A DNA stretch of 64,000 nt, taken from contig NC_089724.1 in NCBI RefSeq assembly GCF_035083965.1, positions 27,899,435 to 27,963,434 of the forward strand, in the 5' to 3' direction. The DNA is from Branchiostoma lanceolatum. Lineage: Eukaryota > Chordata > Leptocardii > Amphioxiformes > Branchiostomatidae. The notes under the pieces were generated by a model that worked only from the letters and a program-made list of their open reading frames with translations, made no database searches and was not told the DNA's origin. Within the stretch, counting starts at the first letter, position 1; every line of letters starts with the position of its first letter. Shown one piece after another: positions 55,213 through 64,000 of this stretch. Made by a program: the position numbers and the translations under genes.

Positions 55213-56990
55213 TAGACTGAGGACAAAGGTTAGACTTTTCACGATGCCATCGGTTGCTCAGTTGGTGTTATCTGTAGTCGTTTCCATGCCAACGATGACG
55301 TATGAGGTTTTGTTATCTTGTGGTTAAAAATGAAAATGTGGAAACAGATTGAGCTAAATCAAAGTATGCTTTTAATGTGACAAATGCCAATGAAACATTG
55401 AAAAGTACTAATTGTTTAAAACATGCTGCTAACACAAACTGTTAAATCCGGCGCTTTCTACGCAGGTACCCACTATTTATCTCTGATTTCAGCAGCGACA
55501 CTCTACCAGTAACTTTTCAGTTTAATTGTCAACAGCTATGGCCACTATGCTGATTACATGGTACATGATGTGAAACAATGCTAAGTGATGAATCCGTGTA
55601 ACAGTTTTCTGTTTTGTTTACAATTGCTTGTATTAGGCATGTTGAAAATGATAATTTGTATCAAGGAGTGAATATGAGAACCCCTTGGTAGCTTTGAATA
55701 GACCTCTTTCCAGTTACGGCGGCCATTTGAATTTCCCGGGGTCAGCTGGGGTCATGCATCAAAGTGAGGCTCGGGTTGTGTCAGCCTATGATAACCTATG
55801 TATGTTATAACATAGGTATGCCATCTTTTGTGGTACATTTTGCCCCTCTATGGGGAAATTCTGCGCTACATGCGCCTGGCTTGTGTAGTAGATATTGTTG
55901 TGGACATTTGGACTTGATTTGGGCTAAATTCTGATTCATTACCTTCGCCGGGAATGTATGCATTCGCGGTAAGGTTATGTTATCGGTTACGCCAGCTGTA
56001 AAGTGGGCCCGTATGTATGTCGAGATCATAAGTCGAGAGAACTTTGACGGATCTTGCTGATTTTTGGTAGGTAAGTGGCGGTTGTGAGAACGAAGGTCAA
56101 GTTCGAAAATGGTTAACCTGGCGTTTTCCTAAAGTGCTCCAGTGGACTTTGTTTGTTAGTGTGTTTGTATGTAGACAACATAACTCGACGTATTGATGAT
56201 GGATCTGCATAATTTTTGGTGGGTACGTAGAGATTGTGAAAACGAAGCTCAACTTCAAAAATGGGTCACCTGGCATTTTCCTGCGGTACTGCAGTGGGCT
56301 GTTTATGTATGCGTATTTGTTTGTTGACAGGATAACTCGAGAAGCTGTTGATGGTTCTGCATGATATTTAGTGAATAGGTTGATTTATTAAAGGGGAAGG
56401 TCAAGTTCGATGATGGGCCTCCTAGCGGGTACTTTGGGTACTGTAGTGTAGCTTCAAAGTTTGAGGTCGAATTTTCTGCAAGTGCTACGGTCATGATTTT
56501 TGTGTGGTAGATAGTACATGCCACATGAAGTACGTTGTGCACGTTTGGGCCCTCTAGCGGCTTGTTTGGAGCTGCAGCGGGTGTTTTTAATTTATTTGTT
56601 TTGACCTTTGGACATGAATAACTAGACTTATGGTCAACGGATCGTCTTGATTTATGGTATGTAGATAGCTCGATTAATGATTTACATAATTGAATATTCA
56701 TTATGCAAATCAGGAGCTAATTTGCATAATTAGCAAGGAAAGTTTATAAATCTGCTGCCTTTCAAAATAGGACTCTCAAACATGTGACATATATAGCTGA
56801 AAAAGAGAGAGGTATCGATAGATACCAATAATGCTAATAGCTACCTATTTTGCATAATTAATGAGAAAATACTAATTGAAAATACCACAATAGTAAATGA
56901 TTGGAATTTTTTAAAATACTTTTTGACGGGTGAATTCAGAGCATTTAGTGTCATTGCTTCTATACTGAATTCAGGACTGGAACAAGAGAG
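55213..56990. other. 3' flank of PAQR copy 3
   Basis: Shared flank with a 1.3-kb repeat inserted (next entry). Confidence 0.55.
55702..56965. mobile_element. 1.3-kb dispersed repeat inserted in unit 3
   Basis: Units 2 and 4 lack this sequence. It contains two similar tandem segments (around 56,030-56,160 and 56,190-56,290; shared ATCTGCATAATTTTTGG / GATCTTGCTGATTTTTGG and TCACCTGGC(A/G)TTTTCC) and, at its right, the inverted complement of the AT-rich repeat at 29.6-30.1 kb. No coding sequence recognised. Confidence 0.65.
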
Positions 56991-57733
56991 CTACTTATTT
57001 GATAACGCCTTACGAACGAATACGAAAGAAATGAGGCCATACGACACAAGCAGCACAACATAGTAAGTCGTGATTGACAGTTCTGTAGGACGAACCAGAT
57101 CAAGATGGCCGCGGTTCTGCAAGTCTGCAAATATCGCCTGCATCTGTGTCAGCACCATGGCGGCAGTAAACACATGGAATATCTGATGTCCGTGCCCAAT
57201 GACGTCAGACATGCCGGGGAGAAACCTCTGTGGTACCTCTGACGCGTGAAAGAAACCTCCTATCACGAGAAACAGGATGTGACGTACGTGCATCCATGTG
57301 ACGTCATCCACGCTTCCGTTGTAGGCGTCCGAGAGAATGCGGTGCATTATGGGTAACATGCCCGAAAGATACATGCTGCCGAATGAGCATACCTGAATCA
57401 GAGCCCTCTTTGGATCCCCCCGCCTATATCTAACATGCGAGTGAGCACTGGCCACCATATACAAGCAATTAAACAGGAGAGCCACCCAAGGAAACCAAGG
57501 GCGCACGGCGTAGGCAAAAGAAGGTTTACTGCTGAAGTAGCCGCTGCTGAGGGAGGCGCTGAACGTGTAAAAGGCGATTCCCATGTAGTCAAAGATGAAG
57601 GCGATGCGATGCGCAGCTACAGAGCGAGAGCACAGCAGATGAGCACACGCGCTCAGGAGATGGATGGCGAAGGCGCTGATGCCATAGAAAAAGAACAGCT
57701 TTCCGGAAACGCCATCGGTGTAGTCCACCTTGT
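56991..57733 (-). CDS. PAQR copy 3, terminal exon
   Basis: 743 nt with stop TAA; ends FVFVRKALSNK. No frame damage. Confidence 0.9.
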
Positions 57734-58464
57734 CTGAAACATAGATTTACATTGATTGTAAGTGTACGTAGCTGTAGGTTACATGGCTGCAGAGCAGAAG
57801 TGTCCACGGTCACCGACCGACTCTTGAATTCTACCAAGCCTGTGAATTTAGCATGTAATACAATACCTTAATTAAACTTAACCTGTCGTTCTCTTTAGTC
57901 TAAGACGTTTTCAGTTGAGAATTTCATTCGGCTTTACCGATTTAAAAGAACAACTCTAAAAGGAGCCGGGTACAGAAACAAAGTAGTTAGCACAAGAATC
58001 ATCGTAATTTGAAAGAAATACATGGAAAACCAAATATCAAGCCTATGATAACAGCCAAAAAAATGATAATAATAATAATGATGATGATATAGATTAGAAA
58101 AGTACCATGAATAAAGCGAAATGAAATAACAAATGTAACATATATAGAAAATAATATTCAACAATAAAACTAGGCTAGTTTAAAACGTCAAGAATTAGGT
58201 CGCTAGGCAGTCCTTGTAGTGATAAAACTTCACAGCAATGAGCAAAGTCCATGATGAACCATTCTTACCACAGTATGTATTCAGCATGTACAGCACGTAG
58301 ATACACGGGACGAGGTGGGTCCAGACGTTCAGTGTCTCGTTGTGCAGGGAGAAGATACTCATCAGGTAATAGCGCCATGGTCGGTGTGGGGGTCTGTATC
58401 CGGTAAGGACGAACGGCTCCTTGTGTGCGTCTGGAACCTCGTCGACTGTCAAGAACCGTTCCAT
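56991..58464 (-). CDS. PAQR-family receptor (membrane progestin receptor type), copy 3
   Basis: Exons 58,464-58,269 and 57,733-56,991, 312 aa, phase 1. Full motif set kept (HNETLNVWTHL, SACAHLLCS, FDYMGIAFY, IMHRIL, PQRFLPGMSDVIGHGHQIFH). Variants compared with copy 1: DKVDYTDG at the junction and GMSDV for GMCDV. A longer in-frame upstream start exists but crosses the splice acceptor, so the ACCATGG start is preferred. Confidence 0.9.
57734..58268. other. Intron of PAQR copy 3
   Basis: About 535 bp, AT-rich, similar to copies 1 and 4, with an AATAATAATGATGATGAT run. Confidence 0.65.
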
Positions 58465-58486
58465 GGTAGTCAGACCCTTCGTAAAG
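58269..58486 (-). CDS. PAQR copy 3, exon with start codon
   Basis: Acceptor CTTTCAG, 22 nt leader and ATG at 58,464. Encodes MERFLTVDEVPDAHKEPFVL then PHRPWRYYLMS; second loop reads LVPCIYVLYMLNTYC. Donor GTAAGA. Confidence 0.88.
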
Positions 58487-59203
58487 CTGAAAGCGTGATA
58501 GAGAAGACCAACGGTCAGTAATGTACGACATGCACCCACGATCCAGTTTTAATCTAGTAAGTGTCCTGGGCAAAGGTCATTGTTATAGGCATGCGCCCGG
58601 GGTCCACTCATGGGGGCCCTAGTTTAAAGGGGCTAGTCCCTTCTATACTAGTCCCTTTCCTGACGTCACAGATTCAAAACGGTATCATCTCATGAAACTT
58701 ACTAATAGGCTTTCGTCACACTTTTCCGTTGTATAGAAAATGTTTGAATTGGACTTTGTGGACACTTGGCGTATCGGGCCACTGTTAATGGTTAGTTGTT
58801 GTGACCTTGAATGTTCACGAATGAGATTATGATATCCTGGATTTGCCTATTTTTACATAACATGGAATAAGGATTTCAATAACTGCTCTTAAGCCAAAAT
58901 GATTGTATCTCTAAAGCACGCCAGTTAATCAGTCCCCTGGCAGTTATAGGGGCCGCGGGAGTTGGTTGAGACAACAAACTGTGTTTGCTTGATAAGATGG
59001 CGGACCTTTGGCACATCTTTGCCTGCGGATGGGTGGCTTTTATCTTTATATCACTAGAACTTACATTGTCTTTTTCAATATTGCCAGAGAGAAAGAGGGG
59101 GTAGAGAAACATAAAAAGGGTTCTAAATAACGAAGACCATCAAAACGAAATATAAAAAAGTTAAGGTATCACTGATCAAACGACTTGCAATGCAGAAACC
59201 CAC
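58487..59203. other. Spacer of unit 3
   Basis: Shorter than other spacers; 58,605-58,870 matches 54,165-54,370, then the shared AAGCACGCCAGTTAATCAGT region. No gene seen. Confidence 0.55.
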
Positions 59204-61424
59204 CTGTTTCCTAGCAGCAGGAACAGAACAGCATGCATCTTTTTTTTTTTTTTTTTTTTTTTAACAACCTTTATTAACATTTGCATAACATCACATTCAC
59301 ATAACAATCACATAACATTATAATACATAACAGTAATTGCGATCAGGCAGTATCGCCTTACGGGGCTGTTTCTGTACTATTATTTACCCTGTTCTTAAAA
59401 AGTGCAAAATTTGGTTTCATGTTTTTTACATAACATAGGTATATACAGTATTTTGCCAAGAGAATATAATATAAAAGTGTGGCACTGGCCGTACGACGGT
59501 AGCATACACCATATACAATCAAATTCTCGTCTAGCTCTATATCTTTCTTTTCATAGCTCCTCCACCAAAGACAGAATTGCTTCCAGAACATTTTAACCTC
59601 TTTACAATACACAAAAATATGTACTATGGTATGTTTTTCCTTACAGTTATTGCATCGGTCGGTTTTTACTACATTTGTTTTTTTTAACCAGCTGTTTGTA
59701 GGTAGGAAATGGTGGATTATCTTGTACTGAAAATATTGTAAATTGGTTTCTTTAGTGACAATAAAGGCGGTAGTATAAACTTTCTCGATGTTGTCTTTGC
59801 CAATTTTACGTATGATTTCGTTTTCTCTAGTGGGTGGTATAAATTGTTTTTCTATAAGGGTATCGTATATCTGTTTACATGTTGTTGTGAGGGGATGGAT
59901 TCTTTCCGTGTATTCAATGATATTTTTAGAGGCGCACTTTTTCCCATTGTTTTTAATATTATCTTTCCAATTTTTTGGTATTGCCGCTTTTATAGAATTG
60001 AAATTCATTATTTGTCTTGAATCCATGGTCAAACCATATAAATTGTGTAGGTCTTTGTTTGTAAGAAAAGATCCATCCTCGTACAACAAATCGTTCAGAT
60101 AGATAATTCCGGCATCTATCCAGATTTTGTAATATATTGGTGCATTTTTTACTAAAATAAATCTATTATTCCACAAAACTTGCGAACATATTTGTCTGTG
60201 TGTTTTGGGTTCGTATTCCATCACTTCTTCCCATGCAACTAAAACATCTTTGTAAGAAGGGGGCATGTCGTTTAGATTTAACTGAGAGGTAGCGTAATTG
60301 CATCGGAACAACAGGAAGCCTCCCCATCTTGCAAACAAGTGCTCTTTTTCTTTTGATGGGTCCATTAGAAATCTTTTAATCCTTATGGCTTTTAAGGCCT
60401 TGTTCATTATATTAAAATCGATCATTTTAAGTCCACCTTGACATTTTTTTTCCAATCAGAGTTTTCATTTTTACTTTTGGGGGTTTCTCTCGCCAGATAT
60501 ACTTGAATATGTATTCGTTTACTTGTTTCACAAATTGGGGAGGGACGTGCATGACTGAGCACATATAGATCAACTTAGAGATGCCGATGGTCTTCACAAT
60601 CAATATCCGACCAATCAAGGTCAAGTTTCGTTGTTTCCATGTGTTGCACGCACGCTTGTACCATTTTTGTATAATTCTTATCAAGGTCTTCTTTATAGCA
60701 TCTATGTTTGTCATGGCCAAAGTGCGCGCCCAGTGCTTTAATGGGACCATCAGGCCAGCGGATAGGTAGTGGCTTATCTTGTCTATCTTTGTTTGAGCCT
60801 ATCCACATAGCTTCAGTTTTTCCATAATTTAGATCAAGACCACTACAATCCTTAAAGAGGTTCAACGTTTCTAACAGATTCAGTGCAGAGGGTATATCTA
60901 GTAGTAGTGGTGTCATGTCATCTGCGTACATTGACAGTTTTTGCATTCTACCATACACTTGTAAACCTTTGATGTTTGTATCTGCTCTAACTGCTGAAGC
61001 TAACATTTCAATACAGATTATAAACAAACTAGATGACAGTGGATCCCCCTGCCTTACACCCTGCATGCAGCTATGGTCACTGTAACAGACTACTGAACCG
61101 GCATGGCAGCAGGGGTGCACCAACAGCGGAAGGAGAGGTTTGCGGGAGTGGTTCTTGGAGCCGTTGTTAAAAGAGTGGTTGGATTGGAGCACTGGGAGCA
61201 CTTTAACATTATAATATAGCTGCTGCCAAACAACACGTCCTGCAATGCAAGAGCCTTTCTTTTGGTTAGGAGATAGAAGCAAACGTCCCGTCCAGTCGCG
61301 AGGGACAGTGCAAAGAAATAAAGATCCCAGCCCTGATACCGTATCACGTGTGACAATACACAGCAGATTATCAATCGAATGTATATCTAATCTATTTACG
61401 GTGCATGTTCCAGCAGTGGAATAA
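59204..61424 (-). promoter_or_regulatory. Leader block of unit 3, interrupted by a LINE
   Basis: Donor AACAG|GTGGGT at 59,204, block interrupted by the LINE between 59,239 and 61,062, and continuing to 61,424. The 94-codon frame is at 61,090-61,374. Confidence 0.4.
59239..61062 (-). pseudogene. 5'-truncated, frameshifted LINE (L1/Tx1-like) reverse transcriptase
   Basis: The poly(A) end appears as a run of about 24 T at 59,241-59,264. The element starts inside the reverse transcriptase with GVRQGDPLSSSLF, then KLSMYADDM (the catalytic Y-A-D-D box), SGLDLNYGKTEAMWIG. Two frame breaks are visible near 60,740 and 60,450. The C-terminal part contains GGLKMIDFNIMNKALKAIR and a late CNNCKEKHTIVHIFVYC zinc-type motif. 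A GCATGCA target duplication flanks it, compared with the empty site in units 1 and 2. Endonuclease is missing. Confidence 0.88.
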
Positions 61425-61957
61425 GAACAAAGGTTAGACTTTTCACCATGCCATAGGTTGCTCAGTTGGTGTTATCTGTAGTCGTTTCCATGCCAACGGT
61501 GACGTATGAGGTTTTGTTATCTTGTTGTTTGAAATGAAAATTTGAAAACAGATTGAGCTATATCAATGTATGCGTTTAATGTGACAAATGCCAATGAAAC
61601 ATTGAAAAGTACTAATAGTGTAAAACATGCTGCTAACACAAACTGATTTTGCATTGGCCGCCTAAGAAAATCCGGCGCTTTCTACGTATGTAACCATTGT
61701 CTAATTATCGCTGATTTCAGCAGTGACACTCTACCAGTGACTTTTCAGTTTAATTGTCAACAGCTATGGCCAATATATTGATTACATGGTACATGGTGTG
61801 AAAAAATGTTATGTGATAAATCCATGTAGCAGTTTTCTGCTTTGTTTACAAGTGCACTCTTGTTCCTGTCCTGTGCATGAGGAAAATGATTAGCAGTATC
61901 AAGGAGTTTATATGGACGCTGCTTGGTAGTATTGAATTCAGGACAGGAACAAGAGAG
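61425..61957. other. 3' flank of PAQR copy 4
   Basis: Shared flank as in units 1-3. Includes the second copy of the 17-bp inverted repeat. Confidence 0.55.
61857..61953. repeat. 17-bp inverted repeat after stop of PAQR copy 4
   Basis: Same sequence and spacing as at 49,692-49,787. Confidence 0.85.
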
Positions 61958-62700
61958 CTACTTAATTGATAACGCCTTGCGAACGAATACGAAAGCAATG
62001 AGGCCATACGACACAAGCAGTACAACAAAATAAGTCGTGATTGACAGGTCGGTAGGACGAACCAAATTAAGATGGCCGTGGTTCTGTAAGTCTGCAAATA
62101 TCGCCTGCATCTGTGTCAGCGCCATGGCGGAACTGAACACATGGAATATCTGATGTCCGTGGCCAATGACGTCACACATGCCGGGAAAAAACCTCTGTGG
62201 TACCTCTGACGCGTGAAAGAAGCCTCCTATCACTATAAACAGGATGTGACGTAGGTGCGTCCAAGTGGCGTCATCTACGGTTCCGTTGTAGACGTCCGAG
62301 AGAATGCGGTGTATTATGGGTAACGTGCCCAATAGATACATGCTGCCGAATGAGCATACCTGAAACAGAGCCCTCTCTGGATCCCCCCTCCTATATCTAA
62401 CATGCGAGTGAGCACTGGCCACCATATACAAGCAATTAAACAGGAGAGCCACCCAAGGAAACCAAGGGTGCACGGCGTAGGCAAAAGAAGGCTTGCTGCT
62501 GATGTAACACAGTGAGAGGGAGCCGCTGAATGTGTAAAATGCGATTCCCATGTAGTCAAAGATGAAGGCAACACGGTGAGCTGCTACAGAGCGAGAGCAC
62601 AGCAGATGAGCACACGCGCTCAGGAAGTGAACTGTGAAGGTGCTGATGGCGTAGAAAAGGAACAGCTTTCCGGAAACGCCATCGGTGTAGTCCACCTCGT
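61958..62700 (-). CDS. PAQR copy 4, terminal exon
   Basis: 743 nt with stop TAA. Starts DEVDYTDGVSGKLFLFYAIS; ends FVFVRKALSIK. Confidence 0.9.
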
Positions 62701-63426
62701 CTGAAACATAGATTTACATTGATTGTAAGTGTGCGTAGCTGTAGGTTTCATGGCTGCAGAGGAGAAGTGTCCACGGTCACCGACCGACTCTTGAATTCTA
62801 CCAGCCCGTGAATTTAGAATGCAATACAATACTCAACGCTACCTGACAGTCTGTAGTTCCCTACAGTCTAAGACGTTTTGGTTTAGAATTGTTTTGTTTA
62901 GCTTTACCGATTTAAAAGAACAACTCTAAAGGAGCCGGGTACAGAAACAAAGTAGTTAGGCACAAGAATCATGATAATTGAAAGAAATATATGGAAAACC
63001 ATATATCAAGGCAATGATAACTTAAAAAAATGAATAATGATAAGAATAAGAAATGTACCATGAATGAAGCGAAATGAAATAACAAATGTAACAACGATAA
63101 CAGTTATATAGTAAAGAACATTTAACAATAACAAGGCTAGTTTAAAACGTCAATAATTATGTCGCTAGGTAGTCCTTGAAGTGATGGAACTTTACAGCAA
63201 AGAGCAATGTCAATGATGTACAATTCTTACCACAGTATGTATTAAGCATGTACAGCACGTAGATACACGGGACGAGGTGGGTCCAGACGTTCAACGTCTC
63301 GTTGTGCAAGGAGAACATGCTCATCAGGTAATAGCGCCATGGTCGGTGTGGGGGCCTGTATCCGGTAAGGACGAACGGCTCCTTGTGTGCGTCTGGAACC
63401 TCGTCGACTGTCAGGAACCGTTCCAT
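61958..63426 (-). CDS. PAQR-family receptor (membrane progestin receptor type), copy 4
   Basis: Exons 63,426-63,231 and 62,700-61,958, 312 aa, phase 1. Full motif set (HNETLNVWTHL, SACAHLLCS, FDYMGIAFY, IIHRIL, PQRFFPGMCDVIGHGHQIFH). Distinct changes: MSMFSLHN, FFPGM, FSSAMALTQM and QNHGHLNLV. The leader and promoter would be beyond the right edge. Confidence 0.9.
62701..63230. other. Intron of PAQR copy 4
   Basis: About 530 bp, similar to introns of copies 1 and 3. Confidence 0.65.
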
Positions 63427-63450
63427 GGTGGTCAGGACCCTTTTGTAAAG
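63231..63450 (-). CDS. PAQR copy 4, exon with start codon
   Basis: Acceptor CCTGCAG, 24 nt leader and ATG at 63,426 in ACCATGG. Encodes the same start as other copies with LVPCIYVLYMLNTYC. Donor GTAAGA. Confidence 0.88.
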
Positions 63451-64000
63451 CTGCAGGGCATATGTTACAGTGGAACCTTTTCATTGGAGACAAGCATAAG
63501 AAGCACTAAAACAACACCATATGAAAGTACTTACCCTAAGTTCAATCTAAAAAATTACTTGATACTTGATAACTATGCAAAGAAAAAAGGCTGTCATCCA
63601 GCTCGAACGACGAGTACAGATCACGGAAGTAAACAAACCTTACATTTGACCCAGATTTCGGCTGTATTAATCCGCTCAGGGCAGACCTGACACATATGTT
63701 CTTACGCCAACTTATCTGGTGAAGTCAACAAAGTCTGGCCAAAATAGGAAAGATAAGACCCTACCTGTTCTTTCTAAACCAAAAAAGTCTCCATATTGGG
63801 CCAAAATTTTCAAGGAAAGTAAGGTTGTCAAGGTTTTCAAGCTGGCACTACAAAGCTATTCCCATTGTTGGCCTCCGCCGTGCATGTCCACTGTAACATC
63901 TACTCTGCAAGCCGTGGTGATAGGGTCAATGATTGTACCTCTAAAGCATGATAGTTAATAAGTCCCGTTGCGGTGATATGGGGGCTGGCTGAGACAGCAC
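63451..64000. other. Upstream spacer of PAQR copy 4
   Basis: First 450 bp diverge from other units and contain no recognised gene; the last 70 bp match the shared AGTTAAT...GGTTGAGACA spacer region. Confidence 0.5.

Larger units (their letters stand above)
43575..64000 (-). repeat. Tandem array of four PAQR gene units of about 6 kb
   Basis: The block starting near TGGAATAAGGACAAAGGT recurs at about 43,578, 49,247, (diverged) 55,213 and 61,425. Each unit has a 3' flank, exon 2, intron, exon 1, upstream spacer and leader block in the same order; unit 4 runs off the right edge (its spacer TAAAGCATGATAGTTAATAA near 63,935 matches the others). Confidence 0.85.

Noticed and set aside
54799..55242. 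147-codon minus frame with a signal-like start and many cysteines
   Set aside because: It starts with GTG, the equivalent frame has a stop in unit 1 and a different start in unit 3, so it is not a conserved gene.

Overview
The window looks like a piece of a cephalochordate (amphioxus, Branchiostoma-type) nuclear genome. This is inferred from animal genes with many short exons, a dense and varied load of hairpin-type transposons in the introns, tRNA-derived SINEs, and the PKD1-type and PAQR families present. No bacterial-style operon, rRNA or CRISPR is visible. Exons were assembled by hand from splice sites, reading phase and family resemblance. No search was run.

Region 1 to 41,629 (minus strand): one very large gene, cut by the left edge. 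Thirty-seven coding exons were placed. Their phases agree at every junction and their lengths sum to 5,184 nt (1,728 codons). The product is a secreted or membrane receptor of the polycystin-1 (PKD1/PKD1L/REJ) superfamily. It starts with a signal peptide and a module beginning SHFRGG (residues 1 to about 524). Sixteen calcium-binding EGF-like domains follow, one per phase 1-1 exon (about 525 to 1180), then a REJ region (about 1181 to 1450), and then the sequence leading to the GAIN/GPS cleavage domain (to 1728). The GPS, PLAT and transmembrane channel-like parts would lie to the left of the window.

The introns are crowded with repeats: a foldback element with 9-bp target duplications (296-1738), at least ten hairpin MITEs of several families (some ending 7-13 bp from a splice donor), tRNA-type SINEs, and an 8.4-kb terminal-inverted-repeat element (30,287-38,730). 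That element carries a 244-bp satellite and a 5.2-kb, 126-bp minisatellite with higher-order structure.

Region 41,630 to 43,575: upstream or intergenic DNA with two + strand SINEs.

Region 43,575 to 64,000: a tandem array of about 6-kb units, each carrying one intact two-exon minus-strand PAQR gene (progestin/adipoQ receptor family, membrane progestin receptor type, 312 aa). Four complete coding regions are present. Each unit also has a conserved block upstream of the first coding exon with a consensus splice donor, a candidate 5' leader exon. Comparing units reveals later insertions: a MITE and a LINE 3' fragment in unit 1, a 1.5-kb element in the unit 2 intron, a 1.3-kb repeat in unit 3, and a frameshifted, 5'-truncated L1/Tx1-like LINE in the unit 3 leader block.

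The two gene systems share a strand and both encode plausible cell-surface receptors, but nothing in the sequence shows that they act together.
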